Positions 9,606-18,623 are shown, counted from the stretch's first letter. The stretch is 64,000 nucleotides of DNA from Ruegeria arenilitoris (GCF_013032855.1 NZ_WQDA01000001.1:503501-567500), one strand, 5' to 3'. Notes: a model not told the origin generated them from the letters alone. Made by a program: numbers and translations.

Positions 9606-10336
9606 GGATCGCTGCCCTTCGCCTGCGTGTGGCTGATCCCGCACGGCTGGCCGATTCCTACAGGGTAAACTTCGGCATGGTCGTCCGTGCCGAGGGAGAT
9701 GCGCGGCGAGTGGGCTATCCGGGGCCCAGCGCCGACCTTCTGCTGTTGCCCGGAGGCGGCGGATACGCCCACGACCGGGGTCAGAGATACTGGAAGATCG
9801 GCATCACCTTGCCAGATCTCGACCAAGCGGCGGAATGGCTTCGGCGCGCTGGCATCAACGTCAGCCGTCCGGCCCAGTTTCGAGATATCGGTTACATGTG
9901 CCACCTCTCGGACCCCGAAGGCTTCTCGATCGAGCTTCTTCAGCATGATTTTGAGGGGAAGCGGCCCAAAAAGCAGCGGGATGAGAACCCGTTCGGACAG
10001 GCCGCTGTGGGCCAGATCACTCTGCGGACCGGCGACATTTCGGCGGAGGATGCGTTTTGCAGGGATTTGGGCCTGCGCCTGCTTTCCATGCAGGACGTGG
10101 CCTCGCACGGGTTTGATCTGCATTTCTATGCCTTCACGACCGAGGTGCCGCCGGACCCTGATCCCTGGGCGGTGGCCAATCGCGAATGGCTGTGGAAACG
10201 TCCCTATACCACATTGGAATACCAGCATATTCCCGATGCGCGGATCGTTCCCGCGCCAGACTTTCTGGGCATCGAGGTCGAGGGCCTGGCTGCAACGGAA
10301 ACAGACCCGATGGGTGACCCGTTCCTGCCAGCCTGA
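9602..10336 (+). CDS. Two-domain VOC (glyoxalase/bleomycin-resistance/dioxygenase superfamily) protein
   Basis: A 244 aa protein made of two tandem vicinal-oxygen-chelate modules: residues about 1-115 (IAALRLRVADPARLADSY through MCHLSDPEGFSIELLQ) and about 125-230 (VGQITLRTGDISAEDAFCRDLG through LEYQHIPDAR). The DPEGFSIELL and H positions fit metal-binding strands. I take the ATG at 9602, which overlaps the previous stop as ATGA, rather than the GTG six bases earlier. Third gene of the SDR-ECH-VOC set. Function unknown. Confidence 0.82.
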   Translation: MRIAALRLRVADPARLADSYRVNFGMVVRAEGDARRVGYPGPSADLLLLPGGGGYAHDRGQRYWKIGITLPDLDQAAEWLRRAGINVSRPAQFRDIGYMCHLSDPEGFSIELLQHDFEGKRPKKQRDENPFGQAAVGQITLRTGDISAEDAFCRDLGLRLLSMQDVASHGFDLHFYAFTTEVPPDPDPWAVANREWLWKRPYTTLEYQHIPDARIVPAPDFLGIEVEGLAATETDPMGDPFLPA

Positions 10337-10633
10337 TCAACGGCCGCGGCGTCGGCCCGGGACTTTGGATTGAAATCCAGGCGGACGTTTGCGTACCCAG
10401 TCCAGAAATCGGTTCAGCCGGGGATGCGTGCGCAGGCTTTCGACAGTGTTGAAGTCTCGCGCAAGCTCGGCTTCGGTCAGGGTGGCGTGCACCTCCTTGT
10501 GGCAGATCTTGTGCAGCAGAACCGTGGGACCGCCCTTGCCACCTTTGAGTTTTGGGATCAGATGGTGCAGGCTGCCGGTCCCGTTCGGGATCGGGCGGTT
10601 GCAGAGCGGGCAGATCGGATCGCTGTTCGTCAT
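10337..10633 (-). CDS. Small HNH-type protein
   Basis: A 98 aa protein starting at the ATG at 10633 (MTNSDPICPLC). It carries zinc-ribbon and HNH elements: CPLCNRPIP (Cys8, Cys11), LHHLIPKLKGGKGG (His23, His24) and LLHKICHKEVHATL (His41, Cys44). This fits a stand-alone HNH domain, whose family members nick or cut DNA, though many small chromosomal HNH proteins are uncharacterised. The basic tail RKRPPGFQSKVPGRRRGR could bind nucleic acid. It abuts the VOC gene convergently (10336/10337) and is divergent from the flavoprotein gene with a 48-base gap. Confidence 0.75.
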   Translation of the reverse strand: MTNSDPICPLCNRPIPNGTGSLHHLIPKLKGGKGGPTVLLHKICHKEVHATLTEAELARDFNTVESLRTHPRLNRFLDWVRKRPPGFQSKVPGRRRGR

Positions 10634-10681
10634 CACCGGAACACAGTCGCGGCTGAACGCAAGTGAGGCAAGAGGGCAGAT

Positions 10682-11872
10682 ATGGCACAGGCAGTGGTGA
10701 TCGGGGCAGGCCCCGCCGGGCTGATGGCCGCCGAAGAACTTGCCGGGGCCGGGCACAATGTGCTGGTTGCCGAGGCCAAACCCTCGGTGGCCCGCAAATT
10801 CCTGATGGCGGGGAAGTCCGGTCTGAACCTGACAAAGGACGAGCCGTTTGACCGCCTGATTTCGGCCTACGGCGATGCGGCGGACTGGTTGCACCCAATG
10901 ATTGCCGCCTTCGATGCGCAGAGCGTGCAAAGCTGGGCGCGGGACTTGGGTCAAGATCTGTTCACGGGGTCCACAGGGCGGGTATTTCCCAAATCAAAAA
11001 AAGCTTCGCCATTGCTGCGCGCCTGGCTGGCGCGGCTGGAAGAGATGCGGGTCGAGATCCGTACCCGTTGGCGCTGGCTGGGTTGGGACGGCCCCGCGCT
11101 GGTCTTTGATACGCCGGCAGGTCGGCAGAAAGTGGTTGCTGACGTCACGGTTCTGGCGCTTGGCGGTTCCAGCTGGGCGCGTCTGGGGTCGGATGGCGCC
11201 TGGGCGCCGGCTCTGGCCGATGCCGGGGTTCCGCTGGTCCCTTTTGCACCATCGAACGCCGCACTGTCCGTCGAATGGAGCCCCCATATGGCCGCGTATT
11301 TCGGTCAGGCGCTGAAATCTGTTCGGTGGCGCGCGGGCGACCTTGCCAGCCGTGGCGAGGCGGTCATTTCAGCCAAAGGCCTGGAAGGGGGCGGTCTTTA
11401 CCCGCTGACACCCGCGCTGCGGCAGGGTGCTGATCTGTATGTGGACCTCGCGCCGGACCGCACGATTCAGGATCTGTCCAGGCGTCTGTCAAAAGCTGGC
11501 CCGAAAACCACTTTGACCCGTTGGTTGAAGAACGGCATGCGACTGCCGCCGCCAAAGATCGCCTTGTTCCACGAAATGACACATGGGCAGAATCAGCGGC
11601 GCGATGATTGGGTCAAGACTTTGAAGGCTTTGCCTGTTCGCAACGCAGGCTTGCGCCCGCTGGACGAAGCCATTTCGACCGCAGGCGGGGTTGCGAAAAG
11701 CGGGCTGGACTCGGGGCTGATGCTGAGAGCCAAGCCCGGCGTATTCTGCGCAGGCGAGATGCTGGATTGGGAAGCCCCGACCGGCGGCTATCTGTTGACC
11801 GCATGCCTGGCGACAGGTCGTTGGGCGGGGCGCTCGGCTGCAGAATGGGCCGGGCTGTCCCAAGCGGATTAG
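10682..11872 (+). CDS. TIGR03862-type flavoprotein (BaiN/HI0933-like)
   Basis: A 396 aa FAD-dependent protein. N-terminal AVVIGAGPAGLMAAEELA is the dinucleotide-binding motif, and GKSGLNLTKDEPFD is the GGGRCN-like signature of the HI0933/BaiN family in the TIGR03862 variant. The C-terminal CAGEMLDWEAPTGGYLLTACLATGRWAG is the second FAD-contact region. The physiological reaction is unknown. ATG start at 10682 after GAGGCAAGAGGGCAG. It converges with and overlaps the GST gene by 4 bases. Confidence 0.88.
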   Translation: MAQAVVIGAGPAGLMAAEELAGAGHNVLVAEAKPSVARKFLMAGKSGLNLTKDEPFDRLISAYGDAADWLHPMIAAFDAQSVQSWARDLGQDLFTGSTGRVFPKSKKASPLLRAWLARLEEMRVEIRTRWRWLGWDGPALVFDTPAGRQKVVADVTVLALGGSSWARLGSDGAWAPALADAGVPLVPFAPSNAALSVEWSPHMAAYFGQALKSVRWRAGDLASRGEAVISAKGLEGGGLYPLTPALRQGADLYVDLAPDRTIQDLSRRLSKAGPKTTLTRWLKNGMRLPPPKIALFHEMTHGQNQRRDDWVKTLKALPVRNAGLRPLDEAISTAGGVAKSGLDSGLMLRAKPGVFCAGEMLDWEAPTGGYLLTACLATGRWAGRSAAEWAGLSQAD

Positions 11873-12465
11873 GCGGATTTGGCCATTTCACCCAGTTTCT
11901 TGTAGGCCGGACGCTCGCGAACGCGCTTGCCGTAGGCTTTCAGGCTGTCTGAATTCATCGGGAATCCAGCCGACTTTGCCCAGCTCATGCAGTGAACGCA
12001 CAGGATGTCCGCGATCGTCATCTGCTCGCCCTGAAGGAATGGCCCTTTGAATCGCTGTCCCATGTGTTGAAAGCTGCGGTCAAACTCCCACTGGGCGGTT
12101 TCGACGACCTGTGGAACGCGTTTGTCCTTGGGCAGAATGAACATATGGCGGGCGGCCAGCCACAGCGGAGCATCGAATTCTTCCAACAGCGCGTGCAACA
12201 ACGAATCCTGCTCGGCCCGTTCCGGGGTGCCGGCGGGGTAGGTGAAGGCCCCGTGCTTGTCCGCCAGATAAGTCATGATCGCCGCGCTGTCCGAAATGAC
12301 TGCGTCGCCATCTTGCAGGACAGGGATCTTGCCCGTGCCGTTCAGGTCCAGAACGCGCGGGTCGTGCGGGCCCGCATCGATCCACTCATAGTCCTGCCCC
12401 AGTTCCTCCAATAGCCAGATCACCCGAGAGGCACGACTCTGGATGCGCCCGTAGATCTTGTACAT
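11869..12465 (-). CDS. Glutathione S-transferase family protein
   Basis: A 198 aa cytosolic GST. The N-terminal thioredoxin-like domain has RIQSRASRVIWLLEELG (glutathione-site Ser/Arg region), NGTGKIPVLQDGDAVISDSAAIMTYLADK (cis-Pro and ES-like SD motif). The alpha-helical C-terminal domain follows with EQMTIADILCVHCM, the N-capping box region. Substrates are unknown. ATG at 12465 with a CAGGAG ribosome site upstream. An 81-base gap separates it from holA on the same strand. Confidence 0.9.
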   Translation of the reverse strand: MYKIYGRIQSRASRVIWLLEELGQDYEWIDAGPHDPRVLDLNGTGKIPVLQDGDAVISDSAAIMTYLADKHGAFTYPAGTPERAEQDSLLHALLEEFDAPLWLAARHMFILPKDKRVPQVVETAQWEFDRSFQHMGQRFKGPFLQGEQMTIADILCVHCMSWAKSAGFPMNSDSLKAYGKRVRERPAYKKLGEMAKSA

Positions 12466-12546
12466 GTCATGCTCCTGCGTGGTTGCACTGGCGACAGGGT
12501 GGGGGACTGCGCCGCCGCGTCAAGTCGGACGCGCCGTCAGTTCAAT

Positions 12547-13575
12547 TCAGCGTGACCGCGCCAGCATGGCCAGCCGGATCAGAGCGCGCTCGACCAGGGC
12601 CATGGCCGGGGCAGTCTGCCCTGCCGACCGGAGAGACAGATCCGTATCCGTCAGCACGGTCAAAGCCGTCTGCAGCTTGTGCGCGCCCCAATTCTGCGCC
12701 TGCCGAAGGATCCGGTCACGCCGTTTGCCATAGACCGGCGGCCGGAGTTTGCCGATCCCTTGCGCTGCGCCACCGGGGTCCGAGGCGCAGGCATAGAGCG
12801 TGCGAAAATGGCGGGTCGCGCCGATGCACAGGGACACTGCATTTGTTCCCTGCGCCTGCAACCGCCGGATCAGGGGCCCGATTTCACCGGATCGGCCTTC
12901 GGCAACGACGTTGAGAACGTCATCCAGGGCCGCCTCATTGGATTGCGGCGCGCAGGCCTCGATGTCTTCGACGGCAACGTCTGAGGCATCACCGCGTTTG
13001 TACAGAGACAGCTTTTCAACGGTTTGCGCAAAGTCGCCCGGGCTGAGTTCGGTGGCCAGATCGCTGAGCACGGACATCGCGTCACGGGGAACGCTCGCAA
13101 GTCCGGCTTGGGCCAGAACACGCTCGATCTCCGCGCGCGACGGTGGATCGTCATAGATCCCGACCGCATAGGCGGCCCGATGGCCTTCGAACGCTTTGCG
13201 CAGCTTCGAGCTGGCCTTGAGCTGCCCGGCGGTCACAATGATCTGAGCGTCGCCTGGCGCCCAATCCTCGAGCGCGGCGGTGATCGCCGGGGTTGCGGCG
13301 TCGGTTGCATCCTCGACGAATACGGCGCGCGCGCCTGGAAAGAACCCGACAGCCTTCACGGCATCCAGCAGAAGGGCAGGATCCGCCCGCAGATCCGAGG
13401 CCGGAAGACGGGTCAGGCGCATTTCCTCTTCTGCACCCGGGCCCAACAGCGCGGCCAATACCTGCTGGCGCTTGAGCGCGACGCGCATCGCGTCGGCGCC
13501 GTAGATCAACAATCCCGTCTTGTCGGGGTCAGGTTTGGCGAAATACCCCTCGGCGTCGCGCGGGGACAGCTTCAT
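12547..13575 (-). CDS. holA: DNA polymerase III subunit delta
   Basis: A 342 aa clamp-loader subunit that opens the beta clamp. It has the family layout of an N-terminal AAA-like domain without a functional P-loop (LLIYGADAMRVALKRQQVLAAL), a middle part with RADPALLLDAVKAVGFFPGARAVFVEDATD, and the C-terminal collar domain LIRRLQAQGTNAVSLCIGATRHFRTLYACASDPGGAAQGIGKLRPP. It overlaps lptE by 4 bases. The leuS-lptE-holA order is a widely conserved proteobacterial arrangement. Confidence 0.94.
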   Translation of the reverse strand: MKLSPRDAEGYFAKPDPDKTGLLIYGADAMRVALKRQQVLAALLGPGAEEEMRLTRLPASDLRADPALLLDAVKAVGFFPGARAVFVEDATDAATPAITAALEDWAPGDAQIIVTAGQLKASSKLRKAFEGHRAAYAVGIYDDPPSRAEIERVLAQAGLASVPRDAMSVLSDLATELSPGDFAQTVEKLSLYKRGDASDVAVEDIEACAPQSNEAALDDVLNVVAEGRSGEIGPLIRRLQAQGTNAVSLCIGATRHFRTLYACASDPGGAAQGIGKLRPPVYGKRRDRILRQAQNWGAHKLQTALTVLTDTDLSLRSAGQTAPAMALVERALIRLAMLARSR

Positions 13576-14072
13576 GAAGCCAGGCCCGGTGCGGAATACA
13601 GGCGCGTGACGATCTGATCGGACAGGATGACCATCAGCCTCTCTTTGGCATCCCGTTCATCAGCGAGCGTGGAAACGGTGGACCCCGCGGCTGAGTAGCC
13701 TACGAAATCGGCCACAGTGCCGGACACAAGGATCTGGCCCGTTTCATTGGATCTCAGCGTATAGCTGGCGCGCCCGTCAATCGAATACCGGTTGGTCTCG
13801 TTCGAGGTCGTGATGGCGGCCCCGCGGGTCACCGTAGAGACCTGCACATTCAGGCTGTAATCCTTGGCTGAACTGACGCTGCGCCCGAGGGACTGCTCCA
13901 GATTCTGCACCAGAAGGTAGCTTTCGACCGAATCTGGCGCTGACACGGCGACCTTGCCGTATAATTCGCTGCCAGCGCCGCCCGGGGCATAAACCGGCTG
14001 GAACCCACAAGCGGGCGCCACGGTCAACGCCGCCAACGAAAGCAGCAGGTTTCTACGGTCAAACAACGACAT
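13572..14072 (-). CDS. lptE: LPS-assembly lipoprotein LptE
   Basis: A 166 aa outer-membrane lipoprotein that plugs the LptD barrel and helps insert LPS. The signal sequence is [22 protein letters not shown] with lipidated Cys22. Mature [10 protein letters not shown] is typical of alphaproteobacterial LptE. An RR pair in the n-region looks Tat-like but lipoprotein export is more likely. Its start lies 14 bases inside the end of leuS and it overlaps holA by 4 bases, so translation is probably coupled. The window also holds waaA, lpxK and lolA, all envelope assembly genes. Confidence 0.9.
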   Translation of the reverse strand: MSLFDRRNLLLSLAALTVAPACGFQPVYAPGGAGSELYGKVAVSAPDSVESYLLVQNLEQSLGRSVSSAKDYSLNVQVSTVTRGAAITTSNETNRYSIDGRASYTLRSNETGQILVSGTVADFVGYSAAGSTVSTLADERDAKERLMVILSDQIVTRLYSAPGLAS

Positions 14073-16596
14073 TCACGATCCGGCCCGGAACAACGATCAC
14101 CTTTTTCGGAGCAGCGCCATCCAGCGCCTTCTGCACAGCTTCGGTGCTGAGCGCGATTCTTTCAACCTGCGTCTTGTCCAGATCCTTGGCCACGCTGATT
14201 TCGGCACGGCGCTTGCCGTTGATCTGGATGGGCAGGGTGACGGTATCATCGACCAGCATCGACTCGTCCGCCACCGGCCAGGGCGCCAGCGCCACCAGCC
14301 CTTCGCCGCCCAGCATCTGCCACAGCTCTTCGGACAGGTGCGGCGTCATCGGCGACATCAGCTGCGCCAGCGTCATGGCCGCCTGCCGCTTGGCCTGCGC
14401 GCCCGCCTTGGATTTGGCCAGCGTGTTGGTAAAGGCATAGAGCTTGGCGATCGAGGCGTTGAAGCCGAAGGATTCGACCCCGCCGGTCACGTCATGGATG
14501 GTCTTGTGCATCTCGCGCAGCAGCGCTTCGTCCTCGGCATTGGCCGGGGCGTCGGATGCGGCGATCTCGGACACGATGCGATGCACGCGGCTGAGGTGCT
14601 TGTGCGCGGCCTCGGCGCCGGCGGCGGTCCATTCCACGTCACGCTCGGGCGGCGAATCGGACAGCACGAACCAGCGCGCGGTATCCGCCCCGAAGGCCGA
14701 GATGATGCTGACCGGGTCCACCACGTTCTTCTTCGATTTCGACATCTTGGCCGAGGGAATGATCTCGACCGGCTCGCCCGTCGCCTTCAGCTTGCCGTCC
14801 TCGACCTCTTCGGGAAGGTGATAAACCGGGCGGCCCTTGTCGTCGCGGGTCTGATAGATTTCATGGGTGACCATGCCCTGGGTGAACAGCGCGTCGAACG
14901 GCTCGATCGCCTTTTTCGGCAGATGCCCGGTGATGTGCATGGCGCGGGCGAAGAACCGCGAATACAGCAGGTGCAGGATCGCGTGTTCGATGCCGCCGAT
15001 ATACTGGTCCACGTTCATCCAGTACTCGGCTTCGGCCAGATCGGTCGGCGTTTCCGCCCGCGGGGCGGTGAAACGGGCGAAATACCACGACGAATCGACG
15101 AAAGTGTCCATCGTGTCGGTTTCGCGCTTGGCCGGTTTGCCGCAGGACGGGCAGGCACAGTCGCGCCAGGTCGGGTGACGATCCAGCGGGTTGCCCGGTT
15201 TGTCGAAGGTGACATCGTCGGGCAGCCGAATCGGCAGGTTTTCCTTTTTCTCCGGCACCACGCCGCAATCGTCGCAATGTACCACCGGGATCGGACAGCC
15301 CCAGTAGCGCTGGCGCGACAGGCCCCAATCGCGCAGGCGGTACTTGGTCACGCCTTTGCCCCAGCCGGCCTTCTCGGCAAAGTCGATAGTCGCGTCGATG
15401 GCTTCCTGTCCGGTGGCCTCGGTCAGACCGGCGAAATGGTTGACCCAGCGCACCTTCTGCTCTTTCGGCGGGACGAAGGCGATCTTGTCCACCGGCGTGT
15501 CGTCATCCAGGGCAAAGAAGGTGTCGATTACCGGCAGGTCGTATTTGCGGCAGAAATCCAGGTCGCGCTGGTCATGCGCGGGGCAGGCAAAGATCGCGCC
15601 GGTGCCGTAATCCATAAGGATGAAATTCGCGATCCAGACCGGCAGTTCCCAGTTCGGGTCCAGCGGGTGTTTGACGCGGATGCCGGTGTCGAAACCCAGC
15701 TTCTCGCCGGTCTCGATGGCCTCTTCCGTGGTGCCGCCCTTGCGGCATTCGGCAACGAATTCAGCGACTTCGGGGTTCTCGGCCTCAAGCTGCTTGGCTA
15801 TCGGGTGATCGGGCGAGATACCCACGAAAGACGCCCCCAACAGCGTGTCCGGCCGCGTGGTATAGACGGTGATGGGTGCATTGCCGTCGGTGCGCTCGAA
15901 GGAAAACTCCAGCCCGCGTGACTTGCCGATCCAGTTCTCCTGCATCAGCCGCACCTTGGCGGGCCAGTTGTCGAGCGTATCCAGCGCATCAAGCAACTCT
16001 TCCGAGAACTCGGAGATCTTGAAGAACCACTGGGTCAGCTCGCGCCGCTCGACCAATGCGCCCGAGCGCCAGCCGCGGCCGTTTTCGACTTGTTCGTTGG
16101 CCAGCACGGTCATGTCCACCGGGTCCCAGTTGACCACGGCGTTCTTGCGATAGACCAGCCCCGCATCCAGCATGTCGAGGAACAGCGCCTGCTGCTGGCC
16201 GTAATATTCCGGGTCGCAGGTCGCGAACTCGCGCGACCAGTCGATCGACAGGCCCAGCGGCTTCATCTGCGCGCGCATGTCGGCGATGTTGCCATAGGTC
16301 CAGTCCTTGGGGTGGCCGCCGATGGCCATGGCCGCGTTTTCCGCCGGCATCCCGAAAGCGTCCCAGCCCATCGGGTGCAGAACGTTGTGCCCGGTGCTCA
16401 GCTTGTGGCGCGCGATCACGTCACCCATGGTGTAGTTGCGCACATGCCCCATGTGGATGCGCCCCGAAGGATAGGGGAACATTTCCAGCACATAGTATTT
16501 CGGTTTGTCCGCCGTCCGTTTGGCGGTGAAGATCCCGGCCTTGTCCCAGGCCTCTTGCCATTTTGCTTCGATTTCGTTGGCCGAGTAACGCGACAT
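14059..16596 (-). CDS. leuS: Leucyl-tRNA synthetase
   Basis: An 845 aa class I aminoacyl-tRNA synthetase charging tRNA-Leu. The HIGH motif is HMGH at residues 48-51, with the CP1 editing domain in the middle ([13 protein letters not shown] and the later ACPAHDQRD segment), a zinc-ribbon-like insertion ([14 protein letters not shown]) and the KMSKS motif in the C-terminal half ([10 protein letters not shown]). Two ATGs lie in tandem at 16599 and 16596; AAGGA sits 7 bases before the second, which I prefer. An intrinsic-terminator-like hairpin lies just upstream. Confidence 0.97.
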   Translation of the reverse strand: MSRYSANEIEAKWQEAWDKAGIFTAKRTADKPKYYVLEMFPYPSGRIHMGHVRNYTMGDVIARHKLSTGHNVLHPMGWDAFGMPAENAAMAIGGHPKDWTYGNIADMRAQMKPLGLSIDWSREFATCDPEYYGQQQALFLDMLDAGLVYRKNAVVNWDPVDMTVLANEQVENGRGWRSGALVERRELTQWFFKISEFSEELLDALDTLDNWPAKVRLMQENWIGKSRGLEFSFERTDGNAPITVYTTRPDTLLGASFVGISPDHPIAKQLEAENPEVAEFVAECRKGGTTEEAIETGEKLGFDTGIRVKHPLDPNWELPVWIANFILMDYGTGAIFACPAHDQRDLDFCRKYDLPVIDTFFALDDDTPVDKIAFVPPKEQKVRWVNHFAGLTEATGQEAIDATIDFAEKAGWGKGVTKYRLRDWGLSRQRYWGCPIPVVHCDDCGVVPEKKENLPIRLPDDVTFDKPGNPLDRHPTWRDCACPSCGKPAKRETDTMDTFVDSSWYFARFTAPRAETPTDLAEAEYWMNVDQYIGGIEHAILHLLYSRFFARAMHITGHLPKKAIEPFDALFTQGMVTHEIYQTRDDKGRPVYHLPEEVEDGKLKATGEPVEIIPSAKMSKSKKNVVDPVSIISAFGADTARWFVLSDSPPERDVEWTAAGAEAAHKHLSRVHRIVSEIAASDAPANAEDEALLREMHKTIHDVTGGVESFGFNASIAKLYAFTNTLAKSKAGAQAKRQAAMTLAQLMSPMTPHLSEELWQMLGGEGLVALAPWPVADESMLVDDTVTLPIQINGKRRAEISVAKDLDKTQVERIALSTEAVQKALDGAAPKKVIVVPGRIVNVVV

Positions 16597-16616
16597 CATG
16601 CGGTCCTTCGTGAATG

Positions 16617-16640
16617 AAAACGCCGGGCAGGGGCCCGGCG
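16617..16640 (-). terminator. Intrinsic terminator between the DUF3576 gene and leuS
   Basis: A perfect 8-bp stem (CGCCGGGC at 16621-16628, GCCCGGCG at 16633-16640) with an AGGG loop, followed on the minus strand by TTTTCA. It should end the DUF3576 transcript, yet leuS begins only 20 bases further on. Confidence 0.75.
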
Positions 16641-16668
16641 TGGTAATATTGTGATTTTCTGCGGGTTG

Positions 16669-17157
16669 CTAGAGCTTGTTGTCCGCGATCCGCAGCTGGC
16701 GCGCCCGCGAAAGAATCGCATCTTCGACCGCACGCGTGGTCGCCGCGCTGACCGGAGCGCCCCCGCTGGTCTGCAGAGCCACCGAAAGGGACCGCGCCGC
16801 CAAGGCCGGATCACTGATGTGCACGGTTGCCCGATAGGACCGCCCACCGCCCGGCGGTTTGCCGTAACCCGTTATGATCACGCCGGTAAACGGATCCACC
16901 TCCTGCACCGGCAGGAAGCTGAGCACATCCAGCGACGCCGCCCATAGGTACCGGTTGACCTGGGTGACCTGTTCCGAGTTGTTGGGGCCGAACACATCCC
17001 AGATGGTCGAACGATTCGGATCGTTGAGCTCGCGGGCCTCGGACGAGCTGCCGTCGGCGGATAGAACATTGGGGTTGGGCGACGTGCTCCGATTCTGTCC
17101 GCACGCAGAAACGGAGGCAGTCAAAACGGTCAAACCCAAAATCGTCAGCAGGCGCAT
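16669..17157 (-). CDS. DUF3576 domain-containing lipoprotein
   Basis: A 162 aa exported protein. I choose the ATG at 17157 (MRLLTILGLTVLTASVSACGQ) over the in-frame ATG at 17181, because it places a lipobox VSAC correctly and has AGGA 10 bases upstream. The mature part contains STIWDVFGPNNSEQVTQVNRYLWAASLDVLSFLPVQEVDPFTGVIITGYG, typical of the alphaproteobacterial DUF3576 family of unknown function. It is divergent from the porin gene across a 280-base region and upstream of leuS. Confidence 0.85.
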   Translation of the reverse strand: MRLLTILGLTVLTASVSACGQNRSTSPNPNVLSADGSSSEARELNDPNRSTIWDVFGPNNSEQVTQVNRYLWAASLDVLSFLPVQEVDPFTGVIITGYGKPPGGGRSYRATVHISDPALAARSLSVALQTSGGAPVSAATTRAVEDAILSRARQLRIADNKL

Positions 17158-17192
17158 CGTCGGCAGGTCCTGTTTTAACATGTTTTGCTTTG

Positions 17193-17209
17193 CTAGGAGA
17201 TACTCCTAG
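17193..17209. promoter_or_regulatory. Perfect 17-base palindrome, candidate operator
   Basis: CTAGGAG-ATA-CTCCTAG is a perfect 7-bp inverted repeat with a 3-base spacer. It sits 36 bases upstream of the DUF3576 start and 229 bases upstream of the porin start, between two divergent envelope genes. It has no T-run, so it is not a terminator. Which protein binds it is unknown. Confidence 0.45.
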
Positions 17210-17437
17210 ACAACGTACTGTGCTGCAACAACCCCATTCTTGGCTTACGTACCGGTGTCGCTGAAATATCGGGGTGAATTCGACTGTGGCATCCTTGCAC
17301 CAATTTGGGGCCAAAGAACCGAAGCTGTCCAAGGCATGCTTGCGCAACAGGGGCAAAAAGAGCGAAACGGTCTGCGTGCTGAGACATATGCAGCAGGTAT
17401 GTGTCGAGTAGAAATTATTGAAACCGAGGGAAACAAG
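17210..17437 (+). promoter_or_regulatory. Porin promoter and 5' leader region
   Basis: This non-coding stretch precedes the porin. A weak promoter-like TTGGCT (17240-17245) followed about 18 bases later by AAATAT (17264-17269) would give a leader of roughly 160 bases. An open frame crosses it, but there is no signal peptide or ribosome site until GAGGG at 17426-17430 ahead of the ATG at 17438. A long leader would suit post-transcriptional control, common for porin mRNAs. Confidence 0.35.
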
Positions 17438-18520
17438 ATGAAAAAAGTTCTCTTCGCATCGACCGCACTGATCGCAACCGCATCGGTTGCCGCGGCCGAA
17501 GTTAAGTTCAGCGGTTATGGCCGCTTTGGTATCGGTTACCTGGAAGACCGTACCGGCGTTGTGACCAACTTCAACACGGGTCAGCCGCTCATCACTACTA
17601 CCACCAGCGGTAGCACGACCACCGTGACCACAACCAGTGGTGCGACGGTTACCACCACCACCACCAACACCACGACCGTTTCGACCGACGAAACCATCCT
17701 GGTCTCGCGCTTCCGCCTGAACATCGACGGCATCGCGGAAACCGACGGTGGCGTCCGCTTTGAAGCACGTGTTCGTCTGCAGGCTGACGAAAACGCCGGC
17801 ACCGGCGAAGCAAATGCAGCCGGCCTGAACGGCGCTCGCTTCTCGGTCATCTACGGTGGTCTGCGTGTTGACGCCGGCAACGTTGCTGGTTCGTTCGACA
17901 ACTTGGCAAACTACTACGGTAACGAGCCGGGCCTGGAAAACTTCATCGGCCAGTACTCGGGCGTTGACTACAGCTTCCTGGGCTACTCGTCGACCGGTGC
18001 AGGTTCGAACGCTGTGTTCTTCCAGTACGCAGTTGGTGACTTCGCCTTCGGCGCATCGTACGACCAGGCAACCTTCGGCCTGAACGGTGTTGCAGACAGC
18101 GCAGACCGCTGGGACATCAGCTTCACCTACAGCTTCAACAACTTCACCGCAGCTGTTGCTTATGGTGAAACCAGCGCCATCGGCGACGTTGTTGAGAAGC
18201 AGAGCCTGGCAGTTCTGACCCTGGGTGCTGAATTCGGCGACTTCTCGGGCACCATCTTCGTCGCAGACGATGACGTTGCAGACGACTCGCTGAACGGCAC
18301 TGCATACGGTCTGTCGGCAGCCTACAACGTTGGCGCTGCAACCACCCTGACCTTCGCTTACGGCGACGGTTCGGCGGACAACGACACCCAGCAGTACGGC
18401 ATTGGCGCCATCTACGACCTGGGCGGCGGTGCATCGCTGCGCGGTGGTATCGGCCAGTCGAAAGTTGGCGACGGCGACGGCCGCCTGCGCGCTGACTTCG
18501 GTGCTCAGTTCAACTTCTAA
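17438..18520 (+). CDS. Major outer-membrane porin, Rhodobacter type
   Basis: A 360 aa trimeric diffusion porin of the alphaproteobacterial porin family. Signal peptide 1-20 (MKKVLFASTALIATASVAAA), then mature EVKFSGYGRFGIGYLED, alternating aromatic beta strands, and a terminal Phe (FGAQFNF), the Omp85 recognition signal. ATG at 17438 with GAGGG 7 bases upstream. Residues 53-86 form a threonine-rich low-complexity tract within an early surface loop. Codon usage is strongly biased to GTT, GCA, TCG and GAC, suggesting high expression. A strong terminator follows. Single-gene transcript. Confidence 0.93.
   Translation: MKKVLFASTALIATASVAAAEVKFSGYGRFGIGYLEDRTGVVTNFNTGQPLITTTTSGSTTTVTTTSGATVTTTTTNTTTVSTDETILVSRFRLNIDGIAETDGGVRFEARVRLQADENAGTGEANAAGLNGARFSVIYGGLRVDAGNVAGSFDNLANYYGNEPGLENFIGQYSGVDYSFLGYSSTGAGSNAVFFQYAVGDFAFGASYDQATFGLNGVADSADRWDISFTYSFNNFTAAVAYGETSAIGDVVEKQSLAVLTLGAEFGDFSGTIFVADDDVADDSLNGTAYGLSAAYNVGAATTLTFAYGDGSADNDTQQYGIGAIYDLGGGASLRGGIGQSKVGDGDGRLRADFGAQFNF
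17590..17694 (+). repeat. Threonine-codon repeat tract inside the porin gene
   Basis: About 100 bases dominated by ACC/ACG/ACT codons, including five consecutive ACC triplets near 17652-17666. It encodes ITTTTSGSTTTVTTTSGAT and the following VTTTTTNTTTVSTDE. Triplet repeats change length without changing frame, so this tract could vary in loop length between strains. Confidence 0.8.
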
Positions 18521-18544
18521 GTTGATCTGAACCGCAAGGTTTGA

Positions 18545-18575
18545 GGGCGGGTCTTCGGACCCGCCCTTTTCTTTT
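18545..18575 (+). terminator. Rho-independent terminator of the porin gene
   Basis: GGGCGGGTC (18545-18553), TTCG tetraloop, GACCCGCCC (18558-18566), then TTTTCTTTT. A 9-bp perfect stem with a very stable loop, as expected for a highly expressed gene. Confidence 0.95.
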
Positions 18576-18623
18576 GCGCCGACATGGTGTTTTTCTGCGG
18601 ACAAATGGAAACAGAGGGAATCC

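Noticed and set aside
14338..15921. Plus-strand open frame of 527 codons opposite leuS
   Set aside because: Shadow of leuS, which has HMGH and KMSKS motifs.
17240..17437. Upstream extension of the porin reading frame
   Set aside because: It would bury the signal peptide; GAGGG and the ATG at 17438 define the start.
17590..17694. CRISPR-like or minisatellite reading of the repetitive porin tract
   Set aside because: The repeats are Thr codons in frame with the porin, not spacer-separated units.
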